Below are positions 1 through 10,103 of a stretch of 64,000 bases of DNA, one piece after another (the stretch's first letter is position 1; the number at the start of each line of letters is the position of its first letter). Source of the DNA: Roseibium polysiphoniae (GTDB taxonomy: Bacteria; Pseudomonadota; Alphaproteobacteria; Rhizobiales; Stappiaceae); NCBI RefSeq assembly GCF_014842925.1, contig NZ_JACYXJ010000005.1, positions 372,001-436,000 on the forward strand, read 5' to 3'. A program made the translations under genes and the position numbers. Below the pieces are notes generated by a model. That model did no database searches. It was not told the origin of the DNA and saw nothing but the letters and a program-made list of their open reading frames with translations.

Positions 1-1448
1 GCCATACCACCTGGGAGGCCCTTGGGCAGCTCCATGCCGCCGGGAAGCTGACCGGACTTGGCCATTTCCTCGAGCTGCTTGGGATCAACATTCGGCATGC
101 CGCCCATGCCACCGGTAAGGCCGCCCATCATCTTGCCGAGCATGCCTTTGCCCTTGCCCATCTTCTTCATCATGTCCGCCATCTGGCGATGCATCTTCAG
201 AAGCTTGTTGACCTCGGAAACATCCACACCGGCGCCAGCAGCAATACGCTTTTTGCGGCTGGCCTTGAGCAACTCCGGCTTGCGCTTTTCAAGCTTCGTC
301 ATGGACTGGATGATGGCGACCTGGCGCTTGAACATCTTGTCGTCGATGTTCGAAGCCTCGATCTGCTTCTTCATCTTGCCGACGCCGGGAAGCATGCCCA
401 TCATGCCCGACATGCCGCCGAGCTTTTCCATTTGTTTGAGCTGCTCCGCGAGATCATTCAGGTCGAAGTGACCCTTCTGCATCTTGCGCGCCATTTCAGC
501 GGCTTTTTCCGCATCAATGGCTTCCGCTGCCTTTTCGACGAGCGAAACGATGTCGCCCATGCCAAGGATCCGGTCGGCAATCCGCTTGGGATGGAAGTCT
601 TCAAGCGCGTCAGACTTTTCACCCGTACCGATCAGTTTGACCGGTTTGCCTGTGACCGCCTGCATGGACAGCGCCGCACCACCGCGGCCGTCGCCGTCCA
701 TACGGGTCAGCGCAATCCCGGTAATGCCGACGCGCTCGTCAAAGTTCTTGGCGAGATTGACGGCATCCTGACCGGTCAGGGCATCGGCAACCAGGATGAT
801 CTCGTGCGGATCAGCAGCTGCCTTCACCTCGGCCATCTCGGCCATCAAAGGCTCGTCGATGTGGATCCGGCCCGCGGTATCGAGCAGGACCACGTCATAG
901 CCGCCAAGCTTTGCAGCGGTCATCGCGCGCTTGGCAATTTCGACCGGCCCCTGACCTTCGATGATCGGCAGGCTGTCGACGTCGTTCTGTTCACCCAGAA
1001 CCTTAAGCTGCTCCTGAGCAGCGGGCCTGCGCGTATCGAGCGATGCCATCAGGACCTTGCGCTTGTCGCGCTGGGTCAGCCGGCGTGCGATCTTCGCCGT
1101 CGTGGTCGTCTTACCAGAGCCCTGGAGACCCACCATCATGATCGCGACAGGTGCCGCGGCATTTAGGTCGACACCCTGGCTCTCCGCGCCGAGCATCTCG
1201 ATCAGCTGGTCATGGACGATCTTGACGACCATCTGACCCGGCGTGACCGATTTGACGACTTCAGCGCCAACGGCACGATTGCGCACCTTGTCCGTAAACG
1301 AACGAACGACAGGCAGCGCGACATCAGCCTCGATCAGCGCTCTGCGGATCTCACGCAGCGCCTCGTTGACATCGTTCTCCGACAGCGCACCGCGGCCGGT
1401 CAGCTTGTCGAATATACCGCTCAGTCGATCGGACAGGCTTTCGAACAT
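1..1448 (-). CDS. ffh: Signal recognition particle protein Ffh (C-terminal end cut by the window)
   Basis: SRP GTPase subunit that binds signal peptides of nascent membrane proteins together with the SRP RNA and docks with FtsY. The reverse strand reads MFESLSDRLSGIFDKL at the start. The NG domain shows the P-loop GLQGSGKT (about residues 107-114), DTRRPAAQEQ, the G3 motif DTAGR and the G4/G5 stretch TRMDGDGRGG. The C-terminal M domain is very methionine- and glycine-rich (the region complementary to roughly 1-470), as expected for signal-sequence binding. About 482 codons are inside the window; the last few residues lie beyond position 1. The start ATG (1446-1448) is preceded by an AAGGAC Shine-Dalgarno-like sequence. 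Divergent from trkH. Identification is secure. Confidence 0.97.
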   Translation of the reverse strand, partial: MFESLSDRLSGIFDKLTGRGALSENDVNEALREIRRALIEADVALPVVRSFTDKVRNRAVGAEVVKSVTPGQMVVKIVHDQLIEMLGAESQGVDLNAAAPVAIMMVGLQGSGKTTTTAKIARRLTQRDKRKVLMASLDTRRPAAQEQLKVLGEQNDVDSLPIIEGQGPVEIAKRAMTAAKLGGYDVVLLDTAGRIHIDEPLMAEMAEVKAAADPHEIILVADALTGQDAVNLAKNFDERVGITGIALTRMDGDGRGGAALSMQAVTGKPVKLIGTGEKSDALEDFHPKRIADRILGMGDIVSLVEKAAEAIDAEKAAEMARKMQKGHFDLNDLAEQLKQMEKLGGMSGMMGMLPGVGKMKKQIEASNIDDKMFKRQVAIIQSMTKLEKRKPELLKASRKKRIAAGAGVDVSEVNKLLKMHRQMADMMKKMGKGKGMLGKMMGGLTGGMGGMPNVDPKQLEEMAKSGQLPGGMELPKGLPGGM

Positions 1449-1822
1449 AAAAGGGTCCTTACCGTTGCAATTCCGGGATGATCTCCCGACCATATGGGGA
1501 CCACGAAGAACCGCGCAAAGCAGAAACACACCCGAGGGCGCATCGCGCTGTCGGGTGGTAACCTCCGGGATCTCTTTACACCTTTACGGGTCCCGGTCGG
1601 CGGCTCGAAATGTAGTCACTCATATGGAGTTGGAGCGGGTAATGGCCCAATTGCACCCGTGAGTCAAGGAAAAGCCTGTGCTTTCGGTCCTGGACAGCCA
1701 TGCATGCGCGTTGGGGCTTCGCACTTGCTTTGCGGCGCGGTTGGATCAATAAGCGTCGCGTATCAATACGTCCAAGATCATGCGCGGGCCTAGGCACGCC
1801 ATGTATAACGGGACATCGAGAC
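1449..1822. other. Divergent intergenic region ffh/trkH
   Basis: 374 bases separating the ffh start from the trkH start. It should hold both divergent promoters, but I cannot pick a convincing -35/-10 pair, repeat or RNA gene. Short open frames here have no recognisable protein content and no good ribosome binding site. The frame of trkH stays open upstream to 1700, but that extension does not look like membrane protein. Confidence 0.4.
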
Positions 1823-3265
1823 ATGAACTACCGCGCAGTTGCGCTCCCCATCGGCAGGCTTTTGATCCTGATTGCCGTTTTCATGCTCATTCCGGCCAGC
1901 GCCGATCTCGTCGCTCACAATCCGGACTGGATCGTCTTTTCCGTCTCTGCTCTCGTTCTTGGTTGCGTCGGAGCCCTGACGACGGCAGCCTTCGCCGGAC
2001 ATGCGCCCGGGCTGCGCCGTCGTGAGACCTTCCTGTTCGTCAACGCGGCATGGGCGACCTTTTGTATGGCGGGCGCCCTTCCCCTTTATAGTAGCGGTCT
2101 GGGCATCAGTTTTACCGACGCCTTTTTCGAGGCCGCATCAGGTTTGACGACCACGGGCTCGACCATCTTGTCCGGCCTCGATCATCTGCCACCCGGCATT
2201 TTGCTGTGGCGCTCCCTCCTGCAATGGATCGGCGGCATTGGTATCATCGTCGTCGGAATCTGGCTGTTGCCGGGGTTGCGCGTCGGGGGAAGTCACCTGT
2301 TCGCATTGGAATCCTCTGAAAATACAACGAAACCATATGGCCGTATTGAGCCGTTCCTGATCCGTCTGCTAACGCTTTACGGCGGCCTGACGCTTATCTG
2401 CACGCTGCTTTATCTGATCTGCGGCATGAGTGTGTTTCAGGCGATCAATCACGCCATGACCACTGTTTCGACGGGAGGATACTCGACGTCAGACAGCTCC
2501 TTCGGCCAGTTCGAAGGCACATCCGTCTATTGGGTGGCCATCATCTTCATGCTCTGCTCAAGCATACCCTTCTTGTTCCTCATCCGCAGTCTTGAGGCCA
2601 AACATCCCGATGACAGGCAGCAGATCCTGCTTTTTGGCGCGATCATCGCAATTGCCAGTTTCACGATTTTCCTCAGCCAGCGCTGGCTTCAGCACGACAC
2701 GCCTTTCCATCTTTTCACGATTTCCGTCTTTGACGTGGTGTCCGTGATCACCACCACCGGCTACGCCGCAGGTGACTATCTGGAATGGGGCACTCTGGTC
2801 ATCGCGATCTTCTTCCTCCTGACCTTCCTGGGCGGCTGCAGCGGATCGACCTCGGGCGGGTTCAAAATGTTCCGCGTCGCCCTGCTGCTCAGCTTCATCC
2901 GTGTGCTGCTGCGCCGGATGATGTACCCGAACAGGGTTCTGCAGCCTCACTATGACGGCAAGCCGGTCAATCCGTCCGTCATCGAAGGCGTCCTGGTGTT
3001 CGCTGTGCTCTACGCTGGAACATTCGCGGCGTTCGGTCTGGCTTACACCTGTTTTGGGCTCGATCTTTTGACCGCCTTCAGCGGATCAATCACTGCCCTT
3101 GCCAACGTTGGCCCCGGTGTCGGGTCAATCATCGGACCATCTGGAACGTTTGAGAGCCTTCCCGATGGCGTCAAATGGCTCTTGGCCATTCAAATGATCC
3201 TGGGTCGGCTCGAGATTATCGCCGGGCTTGTCATCCTGACGCCCGATTTTTGGACCGGCGACTGA
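1823..3265 (+). CDS. trkH: Trk/Ktr-type potassium uptake transmembrane subunit TrkH
   Basis: Potassium-translocating subunit of the Trk system in the inner membrane, normally gated by the cytoplasmic NAD-binding protein TrkA. The 480-residue protein is strongly hydrophobic throughout. It shows four pore loops typical of the family: GLTTTGST, VSTGGYST, ITTTGYAAG and ANVGPGVG, each with the selectivity-filter glycine. The length matches TrkH (about 480). I chose the ATG at 1823 (MNYRAVALPIGRLL) because the upstream extension to 1700 is rich in charged residues and unlike the family. No trkA lies next to it, so the gating partner must be encoded elsewhere. A hairpin terminator follows the stop. 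Confidence 0.93.
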   Translation: MNYRAVALPIGRLLILIAVFMLIPASADLVAHNPDWIVFSVSALVLGCVGALTTAAFAGHAPGLRRRETFLFVNAAWATFCMAGALPLYSSGLGISFTDAFFEAASGLTTTGSTILSGLDHLPPGILLWRSLLQWIGGIGIIVVGIWLLPGLRVGGSHLFALESSENTTKPYGRIEPFLIRLLTLYGGLTLICTLLYLICGMSVFQAINHAMTTVSTGGYSTSDSSFGQFEGTSVYWVAIIFMLCSSIPFLFLIRSLEAKHPDDRQQILLFGAIIAIASFTIFLSQRWLQHDTPFHLFTISVFDVVSVITTTGYAAGDYLEWGTLVIAIFFLLTFLGGCSGSTSGGFKMFRVALLLSFIRVLLRRMMYPNRVLQPHYDGKPVNPSVIEGVLVFAVLYAGTFAAFGLAYTCFGLDLLTAFSGSITALANVGPGVGSIIGPSGTFESLPDGVKWLLAIQMILGRLEIIAGLVILTPDFWTGD

Positions 3266-3288
3266 GCCAATACCTGCCTGAGAACAGC

Positions 3289-3327
3289 AAAGCCCTCGCC
3301 AACCGCGTCCGGCTGGCGAAGGCTTTT
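3289..3327 (+). terminator. Rho-independent terminator of trkH
   Basis: Stem AAAGCC-C-TCGCCA pairs with TGGCGA-A-GGCTTT (one internal mismatch) across a 12-base loop, followed by a T-rich run. It starts 23 bases after the trkH stop. Confidence 0.75.
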
Positions 3328-3386
3328 TGCTCGTTTTTGACGCTTATCAGAGCGGATCGCTCAAGCGCCTCAAGTCACCGCAGGGC

Positions 3387-3617
3387 CTAGAGGCCGAGAG
3401 CGGTAAACTCATCAGGACTGAGAACTGCGTCCTGATTGGAATCCGCGGCCTTGAAGACATCTTCCGTAACCGCCGGCACTGCCGCCGAAATCTCGGAGAA
3501 TGTCAGAAAGCCATCCTGATCACCGTCAACGGCTTCAAAGGTTACACCTTGAGAAAAGGCTGCGCTCGAAGCCGTCAAGGCGCCGAAAACCACTGTTGCT
3601 GCAAGACGTTTAGACAT
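3387..3617 (-). CDS. Small secreted EF-hand calcium-binding protein
   Basis: 76-residue protein with an N-terminal signal peptide (MSKRLAATVVFGALTASSAAFS) and two EF-hand loops. Loop one is DGDQDGFLTFSE, with Asp at positions 1, 3 and 5 and Glu at 12. Loop two is DSNQDAVLSPDE, with the usual Gly at position 6 replaced by Ala. Calcium binding in the periplasm is the likely role; the target is unknown. The start at 3617 is chosen because GGGAG lies 8 bases upstream and the signal peptide begins there; the frame is open 14 codons further upstream. It is convergent with trkH and probably transcribed alone. Confidence 0.8.
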   Translation of the reverse strand: MSKRLAATVVFGALTASSAAFSQGVTFEAVDGDQDGFLTFSEISAAVPAVTEDVFKAADSNQDAVLSPDEFTALGL

Positions 3618-3864
3618 GGATGTTACTCCCACTAACAGGTTGGATTTATGTCCCGACACCCGGAGAACCCGGCGTGTCGAAACAATTGGAAACCTGCCGT
3701 GGCAAGATGCCGCTTGGATGGCGAAGCTAAGGACGTCTTGTGATCTTGTCTTGGCACGGATCGGCGTCCCGCCATTGCCGCGTCAAGACGCGGTCACATT
3801 CGAGTGTATGAGACCAAAATAAGACCCAAAATTGCATTCGTTTGTTTCGCAACTTTGAAAACAA

Positions 3865-4542
3865 TCAAGCCGGATAGTCTCTGTGACCAAAAATAGCCGA
3901 CCCCACCCGGACGTGGGTCGCACCAAAGCCCAAGGCAATCTCATAGTCGGAAGACATTCCCATGGACAATTGGGCGAGATTGTTTCGCGCCGCCATTTTC
4001 TGAAGCAGGGCGAAATGGGGTCCCGGTGCTTCCTCCACCGGGGGAATACACATCAGCCCGATCACATTGAGCCCTACATCATCCCGGCATTTGGCAACAA
4101 AAGCATCAAGATCGGCAGGCGAAATGCCGGCTTTCTGGGACTCTTCCCCCGTATTGACCTGAATGAAGCAAGGTAGATCACGGTCCTGCTTCACCATTTC
4201 TGTCTTGAGGGCTTTTGCGATCTTCTCCCGGTCAATCGTATGAATGACATCAAAGGTGGCGACCGCTTCTTTCGCTTTGTTGGATTGAAGCGGGCCGATC
4301 AGATGCAGCTCTACACCAGGAAACTCATCGCGTAACGCAGGCCATTTGCCCATCGCCTCCTGAACGCGGTTTTCGCCAAAAACCCTTTGGCCCGCCGCAA
4401 GAACCGGTCGAATGTCGTCCGCATCGAATGTCTTGGAAACCGCGACAAGGGTTGCGCTCCCCTCTGTGCGACCATTGTCGGCCTCAGCCGCACGAATATC
4501 GCTGAGAACCTGGTTCAGCCGGTCAGTCGCCGTTTCCGCCAT
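3865..4542 (-). CDS. YggS/PROSC-family pyridoxal phosphate homeostasis protein
   Basis: 225-residue single-domain PLP-binding protein of the YggS (PLPBP) family, which keeps free PLP and amino/keto acid pools balanced and has no known enzyme activity. The PLP-lysine segment is [13 protein letters not shown] (Lys about residue 36). Other family hallmarks are [47 protein letters not shown] and the C-terminal [27 protein letters not shown] arranged along the barrel. The start at 4542 ([13 protein letters not shown]) fits family length; a longer open frame exists upstream. It is divergent from leuS across about 210 bases. Confidence 0.92.
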   Translation of the reverse strand: MAETATDRLNQVLSDIRAAEADNGRTEGSATLVAVSKTFDADDIRPVLAAGQRVFGENRVQEAMGKWPALRDEFPGVELHLIGPLQSNKAKEAVATFDVIHTIDREKIAKALKTEMVKQDRDLPCFIQVNTGEESQKAGISPADLDAFVAKCRDDVGLNVIGLMCIPPVEEAPGPHFALLQKMAARNNLAQLSMGMSSDYEIALGFGATHVRVGSAIFGHRDYPA

Positions 4543-4754
4543 ATCGATCACCCTTGTCCTTTGCCAAACTGTCCTGCGGTAAGCTTCTGATAAGGTCGCG
4601 CCAGGGCAAATTGCAAGCATTGCCGCAACTGTCGCGAAAATGCGGACAATTTCCTGCAATCATGTTGACCCCACGCGCTATTTCTGGTGACAGTCCGCCA
4701 AACACATCAACAAATAAGCGCCGCCGGACGGCGCATCATGAAACGGCGATTTTA

Positions 4755-7364
4755 ATGGCAACGGAACGGTACAACGCCCGCGAAGTAGAAGCACGCTGGC
4801 AAAAGGTCTGGACTGAAAAGGACGTTTTCGTCACTTCCAACGAAGATGAGCGGCAAAAATACTACGTCCTGGAGATGTTCCCCTATCCGTCCGGCCGTAT
4901 CCACATGGGCCATGTGCGCAACTACGCCATGGGCGACGTGGTCGCTCGCTACAAGCGCGCGAAGGGCTTCAATGTCCTTCATCCAATGGGCTGGGACGCC
5001 TTTGGCATGCCGGCTGAAAACGCCGCGATGCAGAACAACGTCCATCCCAAGGACTGGACCTACGAAAACATCGCCTTCATGCGCGAACAGCTCAAGATCA
5101 TGGGCCTTTCGCTGGACTGGAGCCGCGAGTTTGCCACCTGCGACGTTGAATATTACGAACAGCAGCAGCGTCTTTTCCTGAAATTCCTCGAGGCCGGGCT
5201 CGTCTACCGCAAGAACGCCAAGGTCAACTGGGATCCGGTCGACATGACGGTTCTCGCCAACGAGCAGGTCATCGACGGACGAGGCTGGCGCTCGGACGCC
5301 TTGGTCGAGCAACGCGAGCTGACTCAATGGTTCTTCAAGATTTCCGACTATTCGGAAGATCTGCTGGATGCCCTGGACGGTCTCGATCGTTGGCCGGACA
5401 AAGTCCGTCTGATGCAGAAGAACTGGATCGGCAAGTCTGAGGGCCTTCGCGTACGCTTTGAGCTTCTGGAGGCCGCGCCCACAGGCGACGAGGTCCTGGA
5501 AATCTTTACGACGCGGCCGGATACGCTCTTTGGCGCATCTTTCATGGGCCTGTCCCCGGACCATCCCATTTCCCTGAAGCTGGCAGAGACCGACCCGGAA
5601 CTGCAGTCCTTCATCGAAGAATGCCGGCGCATGGGTACTTCTGCAGAAGCCATTGAGACGGCAGAAAAAAAGGGTATCGACACAGGCCTGCGAGTAAAGC
5701 ATCCCCTCGATGCCTCGATCGAGCTTCCAGTCTACGTCGCCAACTTCATCCTGATGGATTACGGCACGGGCGCAATCTTCGCATGTCCGGCGCATGACCA
5801 GCGCGATCTGGACTTTGCGCGCAAATACGGTCTGCCGGTAACGCCGGTCGTTTTGCCGAAGGATGCTGATCCGGCAACCTTCGAAATCGCCGATGAGGCC
5901 TTTACGGACGACGGGACGATTTTCAATTCTCATTTCCTAGACGGCCTCAGCATCGCGGACGCAAAGCAGACTGTCGCAAAGACGCTTGAAGAGACAATGA
6001 TCAGCGGCGCGCCTCAGGGCGAACGGCAGGTCAATTACCGTCTGCGCGACTGGGGCATTTCCCGTCAGCGCTACTGGGGCTGCCCGATCCCGGTCATCCA
6101 TTGCGATGACTGCGGCGTCGTGCCGGAAAAGGACGAAAACCTGCCCGTTGAACTGCCAGCTGACATCAATTTCGACAAGCCTGGCAATCCCCTCGACAGG
6201 CATCCGACCTGGCGCAATACCACTTGCCCGTGCTGCGGCAAGCCGGCCCTGCGCGAAACGGATACCATGGATACCTTCGTGGACAGTTCCTGGTATTTCG
6301 CCCGTTTTACCGCGCCGCGCTGCGATCAGCCCACCGATCCGAAAGCCGCCAATGACTGGCTGCCCGTCGATCAGTACATCGGCGGCATTGAGCACGCGAT
6401 CCTGCACCTGCTCTATTCGCGCTTCTTCACCCGCGCGATGCAGAAGGTCGGAGCTCTCGATCTGAAGGAGCCCTTCAAGGGCCTCTTCACACAGGGCATG
6501 GTCACGCACGAGACCTACAAGTCCGAAGACGGCAAGTGGCTGAGCCCAGCTGAGATTGTTATTGCGGGAGCCGAAAACGAACGCACGGCAACGCACGCAG
6601 ACACTGGTGCACCTGTCACGATCGGCTCGATCGAAAAGATGTCGAAGTCGAAAAAGAACACTGTCGACCCGACCGACATCATCGAAACCTATGGGGCAGA
6701 CACTGCTCGCTGGTTCATGTTGTCCGACAGCCCGCCCGAACGCGATGTCATTTGGACGGAAGAAGGTGTTCAGGGGTCATGGCGTTTCGTCCAGCGTGTC
6801 TGGCGCCTGATCCAGGAAATTGCTGACAGCACGTCACCACGCGGAGATGCTCCCGAGATTTCCGGCAAGGCGCTGGATCTGCGCAGATCGACCCATAAGA
6901 CGCTGGCAGCCGTTTCCAAGGATCTGGAAGGCCTCGGCTTCAACCGCGCTGTGGCCCGAATCTACGAATACGTCAATCAGATCGGCAAGGCCGTTCATGA
7001 TGGTCTGGAAGCCCCCGATACGGCTTATGCCGTCCGCGAGGCGGCTGAGTATCTGACCCAGATGATGGCTCCGATGATGCCGCACCTTGCCGAGGAATGC
7101 TGGACGCGACTAGGCCTCGAAGGCGTCATTTCAGAAGCAAACTGGCCCGCGGTCGAGGACAGCCTCCTCGTCGACGACACCGTTACTCTGCCAATCCAGA
7201 TCAACGGCAAAAAGCGCGGTGAAATTATCGTTGCAAGAGACGCTTCCAAAGAGGCGGTCGAAGCAGCTACGCTGGAACTTGATTTCGTACAGCGGGCCCT
7301 CGAGGGGCGCGCTCCGCGCAAGATTATCGTGGTGCCCCAAAGGATCGTGAATGTCGTTGCTTGA
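4755..7364 (+). CDS. leuS: Leucyl-tRNA synthetase
   Basis: Class Ia aminoacyl-tRNA synthetase charging tRNA-Leu. 869 residues, the usual bacterial length. The catalytic signature HMGH (HIGH) is at residues 50-53 and KMSKS at 628-632. An editing (CP1) domain lies between them, with the [10 protein letters not shown] motif and [18 protein letters not shown] zinc-ribbon-like CPCCGK is seen near residue 495. The start [16 protein letters not shown] was chosen by family conservation; the frame is open 67 codons further upstream without family resemblance. The stop overlaps lptE by 14 bases, suggesting translational coupling leuS-lptE-holA. Confidence 0.98.
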   Translation: MATERYNAREVEARWQKVWTEKDVFVTSNEDERQKYYVLEMFPYPSGRIHMGHVRNYAMGDVVARYKRAKGFNVLHPMGWDAFGMPAENAAMQNNVHPKDWTYENIAFMREQLKIMGLSLDWSREFATCDVEYYEQQQRLFLKFLEAGLVYRKNAKVNWDPVDMTVLANEQVIDGRGWRSDALVEQRELTQWFFKISDYSEDLLDALDGLDRWPDKVRLMQKNWIGKSEGLRVRFELLEAAPTGDEVLEIFTTRPDTLFGASFMGLSPDHPISLKLAETDPELQSFIEECRRMGTSAEAIETAEKKGIDTGLRVKHPLDASIELPVYVANFILMDYGTGAIFACPAHDQRDLDFARKYGLPVTPVVLPKDADPATFEIADEAFTDDGTIFNSHFLDGLSIADAKQTVAKTLEETMISGAPQGERQVNYRLRDWGISRQRYWGCPIPVIHCDDCGVVPEKDENLPVELPADINFDKPGNPLDRHPTWRNTTCPCCGKPALRETDTMDTFVDSSWYFARFTAPRCDQPTDPKAANDWLPVDQYIGGIEHAILHLLYSRFFTRAMQKVGALDLKEPFKGLFTQGMVTHETYKSEDGKWLSPAEIVIAGAENERTATHADTGAPVTIGSIEKMSKSKKNTVDPTDIIETYGADTARWFMLSDSPPERDVIWTEEGVQGSWRFVQRVWRLIQEIADSTSPRGDAPEISGKALDLRRSTHKTLAAVSKDLEGLGFNRAVARIYEYVNQIGKAVHDGLEAPDTAYAVREAAEYLTQMMAPMMPHLAEECWTRLGLEGVISEANWPAVEDSLLVDDTVTLPIQINGKKRGEIIVARDASKEAVEAATLELDFVQRALEGRAPRKIIVVPQRIVNVVA

Positions 7365-7917
7365 TCTGAACGTCCGCTGCCGCAAGGCGATCTCCGGTCT
7401 TGTGACCGCCCTCGCTGTTGCAGGACTGCTCGCCGGCTGCCAGGTCCGCCCGCTCTATGGCTCACTCGACACTCCGTCGGGGGCAGATAGCACCGTACAG
7501 GCTGAGCTTGCCGCCATTGATATAGATCCGATCTCCGACAAGCACAGCGACGACGACGCGGCACGCGAGCTCTACAACGAGCTCACCTTCAACTTCGAGG
7601 GCGGCGCCGCCAGCCCGCGGAAGCTGTATCGTCTGAAGGTACTGATGGACATCAGCCAGGCCGCAGTCGGTGTCGAGGAACTGGCGGATGTTCCCTCTGC
7701 CTACACCCTGACCATGAACACGACCTTCGTGCTGTCCGACTATGAGACCCAGAAGACGCTGACAACCGGCCGCTCATTTGCCACGGCGTCCTATGACTTT
7801 TCCAGCCAGCGTTTTGCCAATATCCGCGCGAAACGCGACGCAAAACAACGGGCCGCCGCAACGGTGGCTGACGATATCCAGGCTCGGATCGCTGGTTATT
7901 TCGCATCCCAGCGCTAA
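7351..7917 (+). CDS. lptE: LPS-assembly lipoprotein LptE
   Basis: 188-residue outer-membrane lipoprotein that forms the plug of the LptD-LptE complex inserting lipopolysaccharide into the outer leaflet. There is a clear type II signal peptide with lipobox LAGC (acylated Cys 30), followed by QVRPLYGS, the 'RPLYG' start typical of alphaproteobacterial LptE. The rest is a compact alpha/beta domain without other recognisable motifs. The conserved order leuS-lptE-holA supports the call. The start ATG lies inside the last codons of leuS. Confidence 0.9.
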   Translation: MSLLDLNVRCRKAISGLVTALAVAGLLAGCQVRPLYGSLDTPSGADSTVQAELAAIDIDPISDKHSDDDAARELYNELTFNFEGGAASPRKLYRLKVLMDISQAAVGVEELADVPSAYTLTMNTTFVLSDYETQKTLTTGRSFATASYDFSSQRFANIRAKRDAKQRAAATVADDIQARIAGYFASQR

Positions 7918-7929
7918 GGATATGAGCTC

Positions 7930-8973
7930 ATGACCGCGCTCAAGGCGGGCGAAATAGACCGTTTCCTTGCAAAGCCGCCCGCAGCCGGCGGCGCGGTGCT
8001 GATCTATGGCCCTGACACAGGTCTCGTCTCCGAACGCGCGTCTGCCTTGGTCACCAAAGCCTCGGAAGGGGACGATGATCCCTTCAACCTGGCCAAGATC
8101 GACGCATCGGAGATCGTTTCCGACCCGAATCGGCTGATTGACGAAGCATTGACGGTGCCGCTCTTCGGCGGCCGCCGCATCATCTGGATTAAGGATGCTG
8201 GCGGAAAGAACCTCTCTCCAGCTGTCACTCCCCTTCTCAAACTCGATAACAATCCTTCTTTGGTTGTCGTCGAAGCCGGTGACCTGAAAAAGGGAACGAG
8301 CCTGCGCAAGTTGTTCGAGTCTGATCGCCGCGCAGTTGCCGTACCCTGCTACGCCGACACGGGCCGTGACATCGACACTTTGATCGATCAGGAAACCCGG
8401 GACGCAGAGCTCAGCATTTCCCGGGAGGCACGCACCGCGCTTCACAGCCTACTCGGCGCCGACAGAATGGCCAGTCGCGGAGAGCTCAAGAAGCTCTGTC
8501 TCTACGCCTTTGGAAAAGGCCGCATTGAAAGCGACGATGTCGAAGCGATCATAGGCGACGCTTCGGCTTTTGAAATGTCGGAGTTGATCGACTCCGCGGC
8601 GATGGGAAATCTCGAAACACTCGACCATGGTCTTGAGCGTTTGGACGCTCAAGGATCAAATGCGTCTGTGATCGCAGGACAGGCCCTGAAGCATTTTCAA
8701 TGGCTTCACCGAATGCGTGCGGACGTCGACCGCGGAATACAGCCCCAAGCGATCGTCGACGGCCAACGGCCTCCGGTCTTTTTCAAGCGCAAGACCGCCA
8801 TTGCTCGCCAGATCCAGATATGGTCCTCAGAAGACCTGTCGAAGGCCACAGAGCGCCTCCATGAAGCGATGAAGGTTTCCCGCCTAAATGCCGGCCTTGG
8901 CGCTCCAGTGCTGTCTGAAGCGCTCCTGACGCTGGCTCGTGTCGCCAAATCGCGCTCTGCACGACGCCGCTAG
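7930..8973 (+). CDS. holA: DNA polymerase III delta subunit HolA
   Basis: Clamp-loader delta subunit, the 'wrench' that opens the beta sliding clamp. 347 residues, the family length. The N-terminal segment GAVLIYGPDTGLVSERA is the degenerate, non-hydrolysing AAA+ P-loop region of delta. Further signals are FGGRRIIWIKDAG, LVVVEAGDLKKGTSLRKLFE and the lid/collar helices ending in LARVAKSRSARRR. It starts 12 bases after lptE with AAGGATATGAG as ribosome binding site, so it belongs to the leuS-lptE-holA operon. Convergent with parB. Confidence 0.93.
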   Translation: MTALKAGEIDRFLAKPPAAGGAVLIYGPDTGLVSERASALVTKASEGDDDPFNLAKIDASEIVSDPNRLIDEALTVPLFGGRRIIWIKDAGGKNLSPAVTPLLKLDNNPSLVVVEAGDLKKGTSLRKLFESDRRAVAVPCYADTGRDIDTLIDQETRDAELSISREARTALHSLLGADRMASRGELKKLCLYAFGKGRIESDDVEAIIGDASAFEMSELIDSAAMGNLETLDHGLERLDAQGSNASVIAGQALKHFQWLHRMRADVDRGIQPQAIVDGQRPPVFFKRKTAIARQIQIWSSEDLSKATERLHEAMKVSRLNAGLGAPVLSEALLTLARVAKSRSARRR

Positions 8974-9014
8974 AACAAACGGCCCCAAATCCGCCAGCTA
9001 CAAGGCAACATAAA

Positions 9015-9036
9015 AGGCCGGGCACCAGCCCGACCT
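9015..9036 (-). terminator. Terminator of parB
   Basis: Inverted repeat AGGCCGGGC / GCCCGACCT with an ACCA loop. On the minus strand the hairpin is followed by TTTTATGTT, so it ends the parA-parB transcript. It may also slow holA read-through. Confidence 0.6.
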
Positions 9037-9067
9037 CATCATTACGCAACCGAATTCAGGCTTGCAT

Positions 9068-9976
9068 TCAGCCAGTTTCGACGCCCAGCTTGCGGCAAAG
9101 CTCATCAAGCTGCTCAAGCGAGGTGTATTTGATCTTCAGATCGCCACTTTCCTTGCCCGGCTTGTGACCAACACTGACTTTCAGTCCAAGCGTATCCGCC
9201 AGCCGCTTCTCCAACGCCTTGGTATCGGCATCCTTTTCCGGCTTGGCCACTTCGCTCTTGCCGCCGCTAAGGAGCTTTTGCAGCGCCTCTGGATCCTGCG
9301 CCAGTTTCTCGGCGTCACGAACGGTCAGACCCTTGGCAACAATAAGGTCCGCGAGCGCAGCCGGGTCTTCCACGGTGATCAGCGCACGGGCATGACCAGC
9401 GGTCAAAAGTCCTTCAGCCAGATAGTCCTTCACCGAATTCGGCAACTTCAGCAACCGCATGGTGTTGGCGACATGGCTTCGGCTCTTGCCGATGACCTTG
9501 GCCAATTCACCCTGGCTGTAGTTGAACTCGGCGGTCAGCTGATCATAGCCCATCGCTTCTTCGATCGGGTTCAGGTCTGCGCGCTGAACATTCTCGATGA
9601 TCGCGAGCTCAAGCGCTTCCTGATCGGTGACATCGCGAATGATGATCGGCGCTTCGTGGAGACCGGCCTTTTGTGCGGCACGCCAGCGACGCTCACCTGC
9701 GATGATCTCGAAACGATCCTGTTTTCCTGCGGCCGGGCGAACGAGGATAGGCTGGACAATCCCTTTTGCACGCAGAGATTCAGTGAGGTCCGCCAGATCC
9801 TTCTCAGCAAAGGTCTTGCGCGGATTACGTGGGTTCGGCTCCAAATGCTCAATCGGAACCTTGCGGCTGTCGCGCATCGTTCGCTCAGGGGGAGATGTAT
9901 CCTGAGTAGCAGAATCGCCAATCAGCGCCGCCAGGCCACGTCCCAAGCGCTTGTTCTTGCCACTATCGTCCGCCAT
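9068..9976 (-). CDS. parB: Chromosome partitioning protein ParB
   Basis: 302-residue CTPase/DNA clamp that loads at parS, spreads, and stimulates ParA. Domains: basic N-terminal ParA-activating motif (KNKRLGRGLAALIG, residues 7-20), ParB/Srx CTP-binding domain with GIVQPILVR, GERRWRAAQ and IENVQRADLNPIEEA, and the helix-turn-helix (YSQGELAKVIGKSRSHVANTMRLLKLP) that reads parS. The C-terminal leucine-rich dimerisation segment ends the protein. It lies 127 bases downstream of parA with an AT-rich gap just before its start, which may hold a second promoter. Five parS-like sites lie 1.5-8 kb away. Confidence 0.98.
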   Translation of the reverse strand: MADDSGKNKRLGRGLAALIGDSATQDTSPPERTMRDSRKVPIEHLEPNPRNPRKTFAEKDLADLTESLRAKGIVQPILVRPAAGKQDRFEIIAGERRWRAAQKAGLHEAPIIIRDVTDQEALELAIIENVQRADLNPIEEAMGYDQLTAEFNYSQGELAKVIGKSRSHVANTMRLLKLPNSVKDYLAEGLLTAGHARALITVEDPAALADLIVAKGLTVRDAEKLAQDPEALQKLLSGGKSEVAKPEKDADTKALEKRLADTLGLKVSVGHKPGKESGDLKIKYTSLEQLDELCRKLGVETG

Positions 9977-10103
9977 ACCGCATCCGTTTCTTAATTATCT
10001 TTATTTTTCAATAGGTTATTTGTCTAGGCCAGCTTTCAGCACAGTTGAACCCGGAACGGATCCAAATCCAACAGCTTCGAAATCAACAGTCTAGCCCAAA
10101 GCC

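Noticed and set aside
189-1166. Long rightward open frame opposite ffh
   Set aside because: It is the mirror of the well-conserved ffh coding strand and has no family resemblance or ribosome binding site.
1449-1822. Possible small RNA or leader peptide between ffh and trkH
   Set aside because: No stable hairpin, terminator or conserved motif could be recognised.
4752-5933. 393-codon leftward open frame opposite leuS
   Set aside because: Antisense to the conserved leuS catalytic and editing domains; low-quality amino acid composition.
9024-9067. Terminator acting on holA
   Set aside because: The hairpin at 9015-9036 has its T run only on the minus strand, so it is assigned to parB.
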